Assembly: GCF_038404745.2 (NCBI RefSeq)
Contig: NZ_JAYKTT020000001.1
Span: 434,001 to 498,000 of the forward strand
Direction: 5' to 3'
DNA from: Chlorogloeopsis sp038404745
GTDB taxonomy: Bacteria; Cyanobacteriota; Cyanobacteriia; Cyanobacteriales; Nostocaceae
DNA: 64,000 nucleotides
Part shown: one piece after another, positions 8,919 through 18,382 of the stretch
Numbering within the stretch: position 1 is the first letter of the stretch
Layout of the letters: the number at the start of each line of letters is the position of its first letter
Program-made: the position numbers and the translations under genes
Notes under the pieces: generated by a model
What the model saw: the letters and a program-made list of their open reading frames with translations, nothing else
What the model was told of the DNA's origin: nothing
Database searches by the model: none

Positions 8919-10553
8919 TTACCTACTAATCATTTCCAATCTACTTGTATCCTTAGTAACAAGTTTCCATCCCTCAGCTTGGTCGATTAACCTCACACAG
9001 TCAAGTTGGAGAGTATTAAAAGCAGCTTCATCTAGTAAGAAGTAGAATTTTTGGTTGTATTGCCAATATTCTTCTAGTTCTGGAATAGAAGCAGAAACAA
9101 TTGTGCGATCGCTATAAAAATTTAGTGATGGACGCTGTTCAGGATTAGAGGTGTAAATTTTTGTGCCTGAAGGAACTTGCTGTTGAATCATAGCAGCAAC
9201 AGGTTTGACTGGATAGCGTTCTCCTAATTCCCAAACCCAGTAGTTAGATTTCATCAACAACAACAGTGAAATATAACTCCCCCACAATAAAACCTTCAAA
9301 AACTGCTTGTCACCTCGCTCTGTCAAAATAGCCGCTAAAGCCATTGTGATCGCAACACTAGCAAAAACGAGTTGTAAATCTGGAGTTGGCGAGCCTCCCC
9401 AACCGTAATAGATGCTACCACCAGTTGCCACCACCGCCAAAATTCCTAAACCTACTACCCATGTACGCGGATAGGATGATAGTAAAGACGTATTTTCAAT
9501 TTCTCCTAACTTAGCTCCGATTGCTAAAGCCAGACTTGGATAAATTGGGAACACATACCAAGGAAGTTTAGTTCCCATTAAAGAAATAGCAACTAAATAT
9601 ACTCCCATCCACACCAGTACGAGTTTTGCCCAGCCGAGATTGCGATTTTCCCAGCATAACCGCCAGCTTGAGGGCAAAAATAGCAACCAGGGCCATGTAT
9701 ATTTCAAAATTTCTAATACATAGTACCAAGGAGGCCCCGAATTTTCTTCTACAGATGCCCAAATGCGGCTAAGTGATTGATTGAGCATCCCGACATTGGT
9801 AAAAGTTTGACCGTATTCCCACCATTGAAAACCATACCAAAAAGCTACAGGAATAATGCCAATCAGCGTTCCGATCCACATATAGCCACTAGTCAGCAGT
9901 CGCGGTGTATCCCAAACCAAAAATGCAACTGCTATGGCACCCAATAATATCCCTAGTATACCTTTAGTCAGACAAATCAACCCAAAACTAATACCTACAC
10001 CCAGGCAATAGCGTAAGTCACGACGCGATCGCAACAAACACAACATCATCAGTATAAAAAAACATACCACAGCCCCATCTAGCATTGCCAAACGTCCATG
10101 ACGAACTACTGGCAGCATCGTTAGGTAAACTAATGCGCTATAAACTGCACAAAAACGTCGGCGAAAAATTTCACGACCAGTGGAATACACTAAAGGCACA
10201 GAAATGGCTGTTAATATTGCTCCAGGCAAGCGTGTTGTCCACTCATGTACACCCCAAATAGAGTAAGCCCAAGCAATCAGCAAGTGAAGCAACGGCGGCT
10301 TATTATGATAAGGCTCTCCTCCCAATGTCGGGTAAAGCCAACGCATGGAACCCAATGGAGCACGCCAAATTTCGCGGGCAACCTGTGCTACAGTACCTTC
10401 ATCCCAATCTCGTAGTGGCAATTGACCGAGATTTATGGTAAAAATTAATACTGCTGCTACAAGCAGTACTATTATCCATGTCCAATCAATCCATTTCTCA
10501 AGCGCCCGATAATTTTTTTCGAGACTGCCCCAAGTAAAGCTTCCTTCTTGCAT
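8919..10553 (-). CDS. GT39-family membrane glycosyltransferase (ArnT/PMT-like)
   Basis: 544-residue polytopic protein resembling the PMT/ArnT superfamily, which transfers sugars from polyprenyl-phosphate donors outside the cytoplasmic membrane. The acidic motif of the first periplasmic loop is present (RDWDEGTVAQVAREIW, Asp49 to Glu52), followed by a conserved YHNKPPLLH. A long set of transmembrane helices and a soluble C-terminal domain (YTSNPEQRPSLNFYSDRTI) follow. Substrate is not deducible: lipid, protein or glycan targets are all possible. It is not part of the exopolysaccharide locus 3 kb away and faces the opposite way. Confidence 0.88.
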   Translation of the reverse strand: MQEGSFTWGSLEKNYRALEKWIDWTWIIVLLVAAVLIFTINLGQLPLRDWDEGTVAQVAREIWRAPLGSMRWLYPTLGGEPYHNKPPLLHLLIAWAYSIWGVHEWTTRLPGAILTAISVPLVYSTGREIFRRRFCAVYSALVYLTMLPVVRHGRLAMLDGAVVCFFILMMLCLLRSRRDLRYCLGVGISFGLICLTKGILGILLGAIAVAFLVWDTPRLLTSGYMWIGTLIGIIPVAFWYGFQWWEYGQTFTNVGMLNQSLSRIWASVEENSGPPWYYVLEILKYTWPWLLFLPSSWRLCWENRNLGWAKLVLVWMGVYLVAISLMGTKLPWYVFPIYPSLALAIGAKLGEIENTSLLSSYPRTWVVGLGILAVVATGGSIYYGWGGSPTPDLQLVFASVAITMALAAILTERGDKQFLKVLLWGSYISLLLLMKSNYWVWELGERYPVKPVAAMIQQQVPSGTKIYTSNPEQRPSLNFYSDRTIVSASIPELEEYWQYNQKFYFLLDEAAFNTLQLDCVRLIDQAEGWKLVTKDTSRLEMISR

Positions 10554-10860
10554 AGTTTAGGATAATTATTTTGCTTGCTGGTTCGATTACAAACAGACGC
10601 CTACGAGCCTCCATTGTTGCTATGAATGTAAAACCATTGCCCTGTGCTAGTTTAAGTCTATCTTTATTCTAGTTTTGTTGACAAATTTTCTAATGCCGTT
10701 TTAATTTGCACATTTCTTCAGTTTTTGCTAATTAATCATAATATTTTTTGACATATTTATCGAAATATATTTTAAATTTATTTAACAACCTTTAATTGAA
10801 TAAACTGATATGAATATTATCTATCACAACTTACTTTGTAGACGATTGTTGAGATAAGTA
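10554..10860. other. Divergent promoter region, AT-rich
   Basis: About 300 bp between the GT39 gene (minus) and the orphan membrane protein gene (plus). Strongly AT-rich; no specific operator or RNA was recognised. Confidence 0.5.
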
Positions 10861-12408
10861 ATGAACTTACCTTTTACTTTAGATGTAGCTATTGGTTTAA
10901 TTTTTATCTATTTAATTTTAAGCTTATTAGCTTCAGAAATTCAGGAACTTATTGCTACTGTTTTTCAATGGCGTGCCGAACACTTAAAAAAATCAATTGA
11001 AATCCTTTTAGCTGGGGATGTAAAAAATGCAGAGGAAGCTAAAGTTATCCAACTAGCTAACCAAATTTATGCTAATCCTTTAATTAAAAATATTAATCAA
11101 GAAGCAAAAGGATTATTGGCAACCCTACCTCGCAAGATTACTTGGGCAATTGCTTCTACGTATCGTTCTTTAAGAAAACCTAGACCAGGGATGAGTCAGA
11201 GTGAAAGTATTTTTGGCAAAGACAAACATAGTGGCCCCTCTTATATTCCTGCCGATATTTTTGCTATTACTCTCGTTGAAACATTACAAATACATTTTTT
11301 AGTAGAAAAACTTACTGAATCAAGGTTAGAAAGGTTTAAAAATGAAAGGTTATCCGAAATCAAAAATATTATTTTGGTCTTGCAAGAGCAAACAAATACT
11401 GATGAAGATTTGACATATTTTTTTAATAATATTTGTCATGGATTTGCAGACCTTCAGGAAGAATGTGACAAATATATTCAGAATTTTAAGCAAAAAAAAG
11501 CTAGTTTGAATACAAGTTTAAATTGTATGGCAGAAAGCTTCGACAGATATTTAGAGACTTTTGAGATGCAGATGCCCGATCATGAGTTATGTGCCAAAAC
11601 CTTACGAAGACTAAAGTTTTTACGAAAAGATATTTTTAATGATATTGAGCAAGCAATATCTTTAGGAGGATTACGACCTAATATTAATGAAGTTGTAGAA
11701 ACAGTCAGAAGAGGTAGTGATATTTATCAAGAGATTGAAGCATCAATTAAAGATAAAGATAGCGAAACATTTAAAGGAATCCAACAAGTTATTCAAACTT
11801 TACCACCAGCAGTGATAGATAATCTTGAGGTTTTGGCAAAACGTGCTCAAGTAAGAGTAAAAACAACAGAAGAGGGAATAAATGCATTACGTATAGAAAT
11901 TGAAAATACATTTAATAGCTCTATGGAGCGAGCTTCTGGTGTCTACAAACGCAATGCCAAGGGAGTTGCAATTTTAATTGGCCTGACTATTGCTACTGCT
12001 GCTAATGCAGATGCATTTCATATGGTAAATAGACTATCAAAAGACTCTGCTTTGCGAGATACGATTACCAATAGTGCTGGAGAAATAGTTGTAATAAATA
12101 ACAATCAAAGTATTAATTTAGATGCATTGAAAAGTGATGCTGATCGAGTTTTAACGGATATTGCTCTGCCTATTGGTTGGACTGATGTAAATTTAAATCA
12201 GCAACTTCACTGGAAACGTGATTTAAAACAAGCATTCCCAATTATTAAAATCATAACTTTAATTCCTGGTTGGATAATTAGTGGTATTGCTATTGCTATG
12301 GGCGCGCCCTTTTGGTTCGATTTACTTAGTAAAGTCGTGAATGTACGTAATGCAGGTACACGCCCTGCTTCTAATAGCCGTAATTTGGTTAATCATGAGG
12401 AAAATTAA
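10861..12408 (+). CDS. Large membrane protein of unknown function
   Basis: 515 residues, not recognised. A hydrophobic helix near residues 7-25 (VAIGLIFIYLILSLLASEIQ) is followed by a long charged, helix-rich central part (about 40-360) with likely coiled-coil stretches (KRAQVRVKTTEEGINALRIE). Then come one hydrophobic segment (VAILIGLTIATAANADAF) and a C-terminal pair of hydrophobic stretches ending in GAPFWFDLLSKVVNVRNAG. The arrangement suggests a membrane-anchored protein with a large cytoplasmic helical domain. Codon and base use are AT-rich. It stands alone, with a long non-coding region after it. Confidence 0.75.
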   Translation: MNLPFTLDVAIGLIFIYLILSLLASEIQELIATVFQWRAEHLKKSIEILLAGDVKNAEEAKVIQLANQIYANPLIKNINQEAKGLLATLPRKITWAIASTYRSLRKPRPGMSQSESIFGKDKHSGPSYIPADIFAITLVETLQIHFLVEKLTESRLERFKNERLSEIKNIILVLQEQTNTDEDLTYFFNNICHGFADLQEECDKYIQNFKQKKASLNTSLNCMAESFDRYLETFEMQMPDHELCAKTLRRLKFLRKDIFNDIEQAISLGGLRPNINEVVETVRRGSDIYQEIEASIKDKDSETFKGIQQVIQTLPPAVIDNLEVLAKRAQVRVKTTEEGINALRIEIENTFNSSMERASGVYKRNAKGVAILIGLTIATAANADAFHMVNRLSKDSALRDTITNSAGEIVVINNNQSINLDALKSDADRVLTDIALPIGWTDVNLNQQLHWKRDLKQAFPIIKIITLIPGWIISGIAIAMGAPFWFDLLSKVVNVRNAGTRPASNSRNLVNHEEN

Positions 12409-13608
12409 AGCAGTAGCTCTGGTAAAGAAAACTAGAGCACTCTGGCTCTCTCAATCGTAGGGCGTAGACTCCTCTAGGCTACTTGAAGGGAGAGTCGCCC
12501 TTACCACAGAGTATGGTAAGCCAGCGCGGTGGTGTGCGCTGCATCCTATACTTTGTATTTCTTGAGAGTTTTGCAACTAAAAATACTATTTCCATTTTTG
12601 ACACTCCCCCGACTCCGCTTCGCGGTCATTAGGGGGATTCTTGGTTCAACCAGCCGACTTATCTATATTATTATGATTTTGGGGCTAGATACTTATTTAT
12701 ATTGCAAAATTCAATTTATATACACTAATTTCTCTTAAATACTTTTACTATTTACTCTAAGTCAGAAAATGACCAAAAAGAATATTTATAGGCTATTTTG
12801 AGAAAAAAAAGGACTTAATGTAGGCTTGAGTCTGTTTATCTTTGATTATCTACATATCTTATTTGCATCTTATTTGTATATAAAATTGCAGCTACTGTTA
12901 ATAGCTTTACATTGTCAGCTTCATGAAATTTTCATAAAGTATCAAATAGCAAAGTATTAATTATTACTATAAATTCGTCGTTGTTAGTTATTTACGATAC
13001 CACAAGCCATAAAATAGAGAGCTTATACGTAAAAATATAAAGTTTTAGTAAAGTTTGACCAGAAGTAAGTGAAATTTAATTTTCTAGAGACTAGGATTTG
13101 TGAAGATGTGATTAAGTTTTCAATGTAAAAATAATAAAAATTCTGTTTGTATATCTTTCTAAAGTAGAAAGCTTGCTTAGTGTCGGTACTAGAGCTATCT
13201 ACTTTTGTAGCTATTTCTGGGTAATTTTAATAATTTTGAACAGTAGCTATGAATATCAACATCACATACTGAATACTACTATAGGAGGAATTCAGTAAAT
13301 CCTTAATCTCTTTAGATTGATAGAAACATAATAAAAATTTCATAAGCAGGATATAGGAGTCCAAATGTTTGCACCTGTGGGGAATAGAAGTTTAAGTTCG
13401 CTTACAAGGAATTAAATCACAAGTCATAAGCCAGTTTTACAAATAACTGTTAGCTGCATACGTCTTCTGAGGGCTTCCCACCGAGTATTGAGATTCCTAA
13501 GTATAAATACTACAAAACCAAAAATATATAGTAAGCAAAGATTAATTAAATTTTTTTTGGAATAAAAACAACATCATAATTGCACAGTTATTGTGTCAGG
13601 TGCATATC
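12409..13608. other. 1.2-kb non-coding leader of the exopolysaccharide locus
   Basis: No supported gene. The left part (12440-12500) is GC-richer with an imperfect inverted repeat (GTAGGGCG near 12459, CGCCCTTAC near 12496). At 12604-12637 there is a structured hairpin. The rest (12740-13600) is AT-rich with many stops. It probably carries the promoter and untranslated leader for the downstream polysaccharide genes. A 69-codon frame at 12529-12738 looks like chance. Confidence 0.5.
12596..12655. repeat. Hairpin resembling an IS200/IS605-type end
   Basis: Nested stem: CCCCC (12606-12610) with GGGGG (12632-12636), and inside it CCGC/GCGG around TTC (12615-12625), followed by ATTCTTGGTTCAACC. 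A structured GC-rich hairpin followed by a fixed AT-rich tail is what IS200/IS605 ends look like. No tnpA or tnpB remains. Tentative. Confidence 0.25.
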
Positions 13609-14853
13609 ATGCGTAAACCTGTTCTGACAATTTTTTACCAATTCAATCCTTGGAACACTACTATTGGAGGTATCCAAACACTAATCAAAAATTTTATTAA
13701 GTACGCTCCTAGTAATTTTGAGGTACGGCTTGTAGGAACAACATCCAGCTTTGCCCCCCTCACTCCCACTGGTGGCGATCGCAACCAGGTAATAGGTAAA
13801 TGGCAAGAAGCAGAATTGGCGGGACGAGTAATAAATTTTTTGCCTTTATTTGCATTAGAAAACGATAATGTTAGACATTTCGTACCTACTACCTTGAAAT
13901 ATACAACAGCTCTTTTAGGGCGTTGCTTTGCTTCAGATTTCATGCATTTTCATAGGCTAGAACCAACATTAGCAGCTTTGAAGTGGCGTGGGGAGAAAAC
14001 TCTGTTTGTTCACAATGATATTCGGACACAAATGCAGGCTGGAGGTGATAAGAAGGCAATACTGTGGAGAAGATTTCCCACTGCCTATTTTGCCTTAGAA
14101 AAATTTTTACTTGGACAATTCAATCAAATTCTCTCATGCAATACTGAAGCGATAGAACTATACCAACAACACTATCCAAAAATAGCAGAACGTGTAGCTT
14201 ACATCAAAAATTCATTTGACGATAAGATTTTCTACCCGTTGAGTAGAGAGGAAAGAGAAGCTTCTAGATGGGAACTAGCATCTCGGTTGGGTTTGGCAAA
14301 GGATACACGTTTTGTGCTGTTCGCAGGAAGACTGCACCCGCAGAAAGATCCCATTTTATTGGTACGTGCATTTGCAGCATTGAATATTGCCAATGCTCAT
14401 CTACTATTAGCAGGTGATGGGGAGCTAGCAACAGAATTACGTGCAGAAATCCATCGCTTAGGATTATCCAATCAAGCAACTATGCTTGGAGCAGTTGCCC
14501 AAACAGAAATAGCACAGTTGCATCGCATTAGTCATGTCTTTGTTCTCAGCAGTGCATACGAAGGTTTACCCTTAGTGGCACTTGAAGCACTTGCTAGTGG
14601 AACACCAGTAGTCACGACTAGATGTGGTGAAACGCCAAAACTTCTTACCACTAACACTGGAGTTGTTTGTGAACAACACACACCAAAGTGCATAGCAGAC
14701 AGTTTACGCAAAGTATTGCTGCATCCAGAGAATTATCCAACTGAATTTTGCATACGGGCTGCGCAACCCTATGCTGCAAGTACTGTTGTCAATGAAGTTT
14801 ATAGCCAAATGTGGCAACGCTGGGAACAGCAAAACCAATTAGCTTTTGTATAA
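13609..14853 (+). CDS. GT4-family glycosyltransferase
   Basis: About 414 residues from ATG 13609. An upstream in-frame TTG at 13591 is less likely, because AGG sits nine bases before the ATG. GT-B fold with the donor-site signatures of GT4: FAGRLHPQKDPILLVRAF in the C-terminal half, then HVFVLSSAYEGLPLVALEALASG, which contains the conserved E-x7-E. The N-terminal acceptor domain begins TIFYQFNPWNTTIGGIQT. It is a retaining, nucleotide-sugar-dependent cytosolic transferase, and the first gene of the polysaccharide locus. Sugar specificity cannot be read. Confidence 0.9.
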   Translation: MRKPVLTIFYQFNPWNTTIGGIQTLIKNFIKYAPSNFEVRLVGTTSSFAPLTPTGGDRNQVIGKWQEAELAGRVINFLPLFALENDNVRHFVPTTLKYTTALLGRCFASDFMHFHRLEPTLAALKWRGEKTLFVHNDIRTQMQAGGDKKAILWRRFPTAYFALEKFLLGQFNQILSCNTEAIELYQQHYPKIAERVAYIKNSFDDKIFYPLSREEREASRWELASRLGLAKDTRFVLFAGRLHPQKDPILLVRAFAALNIANAHLLLAGDGELATELRAEIHRLGLSNQATMLGAVAQTEIAQLHRISHVFVLSSAYEGLPLVALEALASGTPVVTTRCGETPKLLTTNTGVVCEQHTPKCIADSLRKVLLHPENYPTEFCIRAAQPYAASTVVNEVYSQMWQRWEQQNQLAFV

Positions 14854-14984
14854 AGATGCGAATCAGTAATTCTGCCTGCCCCTAGAAAGACTGTGACAAA
14901 AGATAGCCCAAATAACAAACGATCAAAAGCGATGTAGGTGTTTCAGTTCCAATAGTTTCTACATTTAGCACAAGTGTAACTGAC

Positions 14985-16142
14985 ATGAAGATAGCTGTAA
15001 TTGGTGCAAAAGGATTGCCTCCTAAACAAGGTGGCATCGAACATTACTGTGCAGAATTGTATCCGCGTATGGTAGCACAAGGTCACACTGTGGATTTATT
15101 CGCCCGCTCTTCCTATACCGAGAGTTCCTGGCTTAACCAGTGTGACTTCCAAGGGGTGCGAGTCATCTCTTTACCCAGTTTGCAACTTAGAGGTGCAGAC
15201 GCCTTGATTTCGTCGGCTGTTGGTGCGATCGCATCTGCTGGCAATAAATACGATATCATTCATTTCCACGCTCTGGGCCCATCTCTATTTACTGGTTTGG
15301 CTAAATTTACTACTCCTGCCAAGGTAGTAGTTACTTGTCAGGGTTTAGATTGGCAACGTGCCAAGTGGGGCAGTTTTTCTACTCGCTTAATTCACACTGG
15401 AGAGAAGGCAGCAGTACGTTTTGCTCATAGCATCATTGTTGTCTCGGATGCGCTCAAGTTCTACTTTCTACAAACCTATGGTAGGGATACAGTTTACATT
15501 CCCAATGCTCCAGCTAGCTACGGGAAATCAGATCCAAATTTTACCTACGGAACTCAGCTCGGCTTGGAGCAAGGACGCTATCTGCTGTTCTTGGGTAGAT
15601 TGGTGCCAGAAAAACGTCCCGACTTACTTGTCGAAGCCTTTAGTTCTTTGAAACCAAAGGGGTGGAAACTAGTTCTAGCTGGAGGTGTTAGTGATACAAA
15701 ATCTTTCACCACCAAGCTCTTAGAAAAGATAGCCAATGATCGCAATATTGTCTTTGCTGGCGAACTCAGAGGTGTTCGTCTTTGGGAGATAGTTCGAGGT
15801 GCCGGGTTGTTTGTACTTCCTTCAGATTTAGAAGGATTACCTCTGGCAATGTTAGAGGCAATGCAAGAGGGCATACCAGTCGCAGCAAGCGACATTCCAC
15901 CCCATGAGCAATTAATTGGTAGAGAACGAGGAATGCTTTTTGAAACTGGAAACCTTAACTCTTGTATTCGTTCTCTAGATTGGGCAATTCATCATCCCAC
16001 AGAAATGACGGCAATGGCTAAGAATGCACAAAAATACGTGCAACTTAACTACAGCTGGGATCGGATTACTTCTGAAACCTTGAAACTATATACAAATCTT
16101 TTGAACTCCCCTGAGCTAGTAGACATCCCACAACTAACCTAA
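14985..16142 (+). CDS. GT4-family glycosyltransferase (DUF1972-like N-terminus)
   Basis: 385 residues. The start MKIAVIGAKGLPPKQGGIE is typical of GT4 enzymes with an N-terminal DUF1972-type acceptor domain, several of which act in capsule and rhamnan synthesis. The donor half has LLFLGRLVPEKRPDLLVEAF and LFVLPSDLEGLPLAMLEAMQ (E-x7-E). The reading frame ends 50 bp before the Wzc gene, in the same orientation, consistent with one operon. Confidence 0.92.
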   Translation: MKIAVIGAKGLPPKQGGIEHYCAELYPRMVAQGHTVDLFARSSYTESSWLNQCDFQGVRVISLPSLQLRGADALISSAVGAIASAGNKYDIIHFHALGPSLFTGLAKFTTPAKVVVTCQGLDWQRAKWGSFSTRLIHTGEKAAVRFAHSIIVVSDALKFYFLQTYGRDTVYIPNAPASYGKSDPNFTYGTQLGLEQGRYLLFLGRLVPEKRPDLLVEAFSSLKPKGWKLVLAGGVSDTKSFTTKLLEKIANDRNIVFAGELRGVRLWEIVRGAGLFVLPSDLEGLPLAMLEAMQEGIPVAASDIPPHEQLIGRERGMLFETGNLNSCIRSLDWAIHHPTEMTAMAKNAQKYVQLNYSWDRITSETLKLYTNLLNSPELVDIPQLT

Positions 16143-16192
16143 ATTGTCTGTCACATCAACTTTGTCGGGTGAATCAACTTAGGGTATACACA

Positions 16193-18379
16193 ATGGAAAA
16201 AGGCTTTTCATCTTTACTCTTGATATTTAAGCGGCGTGCTTTTCCAGCCTTAGCTACGTTCACTGCTGTAATTGGTGGAGCGATCGCCTATCTCCACGTA
16301 GCTCCCTATCGCTACCAAACTTCAGCGCGGCTCATGCTTGACGACAAAAGGGTGAGCGTTTCTGACTTAGGACGCGATCTTACCCAGATGCCAACGAATA
16401 TACCAGGTGGCCCTAGCCCGTTAGCTGATCAAGCAGAATTAATTAAGTCTCAACGTGTTCTGCGTAGAGCGATCGCCAGAGTTGTTCCTCAGTTAAACAG
16501 TAATTCGCTTTCAACTCCACTTACACCTGAGACAGTTCGTCAAGGCTTGAAAGTGAAAATTGTTCCAGCTACCAATATTTTAGAGGTGAGCTATCAAGAC
16601 AAAGATCCTGCACTTGCTACCAAGCTAGTCAATGCTGTTTCTCAGGCAATGGTTGAGGATAATACGCAAATCATTCGCCAAGAAGCTGCCAACGTGCGGA
16701 AGTTTTTACAACAACAGGTACCAGAAGCCAGACAACGGTTGGAGAAAGCTGAACTCATTGAAAATAAATATAGACAAGACAGTGGTATTGTTTCCTTTGA
16801 TGAGCAAACTAAGAGTTTAGTAAATAGCCTTGCCACTTTGGAAGAACAAGAAGGTACTCTGAGCGCTCAACTCCAAGAATTGCGCTCAAAAGAAGCTTCG
16901 CTGCGACAAGTCACCGACGCCAAAGCCCTCAATCAAGCCTATGCATCTGTACGTGGCGGACAAAACGAAGAACTCAAGATGTTGCGCGCTAAGTTGGCAG
17001 AGTTGGAGACAAAAGTAATTGAGACTGGCTTGTACTTTACAGACAACCACCCCACTGTCATTAAACTCGTACAACAAAGAGACGGATTGCGTGCTCTATA
17101 TCAAAAAGAACTAGCGCGCGTCTCACCTCAAAATCAAGCCATCCCTGCAACCACTGTCGCCAGCGATCAAATCAGTCAAGATCTTACCTCCCAATTACTT
17201 ATAAATGATGTTGAGCGCCTGGCAGTTGAAAATAAGCTCAAAGTTGTGCAAGCAAATCGCGCCAGTCTGCAAACTCGCTTGGCAGAACTACCAATTACAC
17301 AGCAAAAGCTGACGCCACTAATCCGGCAACGGGAAGAAAGTGCAGCATCTTTGAAATTACTGCAAAGCAAACTGGAAGAAGCACGGATTGCAGAAGCCCA
17401 GCTAGTAGGAAATATTCAAATTATCGAAGCCGCTCAAATTCCACTGCAACCTACTTCACCCCATAGGAAAGCTGTATTGGCGATCGCTGCTGTATTCGGG
17501 GCTGCTTTAGCCACAGGAGTTGTCCTGCTATTGGAGCTAATGGATAATACGTTAAAGGATGCTTCCGAAGCAGAAGAACTGCTGAATCTGCCATTGCTAG
17601 GAGTGTTGCCGCGTTTGCCTGGTCAAACTCTTGTCCTTGAACCATCTGAACGATTCTTGGATAATAGTGCCTTGATTGAGCCTTACCGGATGCTCTTCAA
17701 AAACTTAGAGTTTCGCAGTACTGAGCCGTTACGACAGATTGTTGTTAGCAGCACCATATCGGGAGAAGGTAAATCTGTAGTTGCTTCACACCTAGCTGCT
17801 GTTTGTGCAATGTTGTCTCGGCGTACATTACTGATTGATGCAGATTTGCGCCGCCCTGTGCAACACACACTGTTTAACTTAGCTCCCCAGCCAGGAATTA
17901 CAGATTTAATTTATGGAGAGAGATCCTTACAGCAAACGGTGCAGCCAACTCGGATTGAGAATTTATCTGTGTTGACTTGCGGTGAATTGCACGGACGCCC
18001 CTTGCAGTTGCTCGAGTCAAATGCGATGAAGTCTTTACTAGCAGAAGCAGCTCAACAATACGACTGCGTGATTTTAGATACTCCTCCTCTTAGTGCTTGC
18101 GCTGATGCCCATACATTGAGTCGGCAAAGTAACGGAGTTCTGCTAGTGACACGTCCTGGTTTTACAATTAAGGAGGTTTTGCAAAGAGCAGTATCAGAAT
18201 TAACACACAACCAAATACCAATTATGGGAGTAGTTGTGAATGGAATCACAGATCAAACCGAACGATATTACCGCTATCCCGTGAATGGTTACCAACCGCG
18301 ATCGCCCAGTCCTTTCAGACGTTTAGCCAATCTGGGAGGCGCTGATAGAAATTCTCCACACAATTCAAGGTTTAGATAA
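16193..18379 (+). CDS. wzc: Wzc-type polysaccharide copolymerase / tyrosine autokinase
   Basis: About 728 residues from ATG 16193, chosen over GTG 16169 because AGGG lies eight bases upstream. An N-terminal Wzz domain begins with a membrane helix (FPALATFTAVIGGAIAYL), followed by a long coiled coil and a second membrane helix (VLAIAAVFGAALATGVVLLL). The cytoplasmic BY-kinase has Walker A ISGEGKS, Walker A' LLIDADLRRP and Walker B CVILDTPP. The C-terminal tail has four tyrosines in YYRYPVNGY, the usual autophosphorylation cluster. Such proteins set chain length and gate export in Wzy-dependent pathways. The next gene, a Wzy-like polymerase, starts 3 bp after its stop. Confidence 0.94.
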   Translation: MEKGFSSLLLIFKRRAFPALATFTAVIGGAIAYLHVAPYRYQTSARLMLDDKRVSVSDLGRDLTQMPTNIPGGPSPLADQAELIKSQRVLRRAIARVVPQLNSNSLSTPLTPETVRQGLKVKIVPATNILEVSYQDKDPALATKLVNAVSQAMVEDNTQIIRQEAANVRKFLQQQVPEARQRLEKAELIENKYRQDSGIVSFDEQTKSLVNSLATLEEQEGTLSAQLQELRSKEASLRQVTDAKALNQAYASVRGGQNEELKMLRAKLAELETKVIETGLYFTDNHPTVIKLVQQRDGLRALYQKELARVSPQNQAIPATTVASDQISQDLTSQLLINDVERLAVENKLKVVQANRASLQTRLAELPITQQKLTPLIRQREESAASLKLLQSKLEEARIAEAQLVGNIQIIEAAQIPLQPTSPHRKAVLAIAAVFGAALATGVVLLLELMDNTLKDASEAEELLNLPLLGVLPRLPGQTLVLEPSERFLDNSALIEPYRMLFKNLEFRSTEPLRQIVVSSTISGEGKSVVASHLAAVCAMLSRRTLLIDADLRRPVQHTLFNLAPQPGITDLIYGERSLQQTVQPTRIENLSVLTCGELHGRPLQLLESNAMKSLLAEAAQQYDCVILDTPPLSACADAHTLSRQSNGVLLVTRPGFTIKEVLQRAVSELTHNQIPIMGVVVNGITDQTERYYRYPVNGYQPRSPSPFRRLANLGGADRNSPHNSRFR

Positions 18380-18382
18380 AGT

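Noticed and set aside
12529..12738. 69-codon open frame after the orphan membrane protein gene
   Set aside because: Overlaps the hairpin element, has no Shine-Dalgarno sequence and reads as low-complexity hydrophobic residues; most likely chance.
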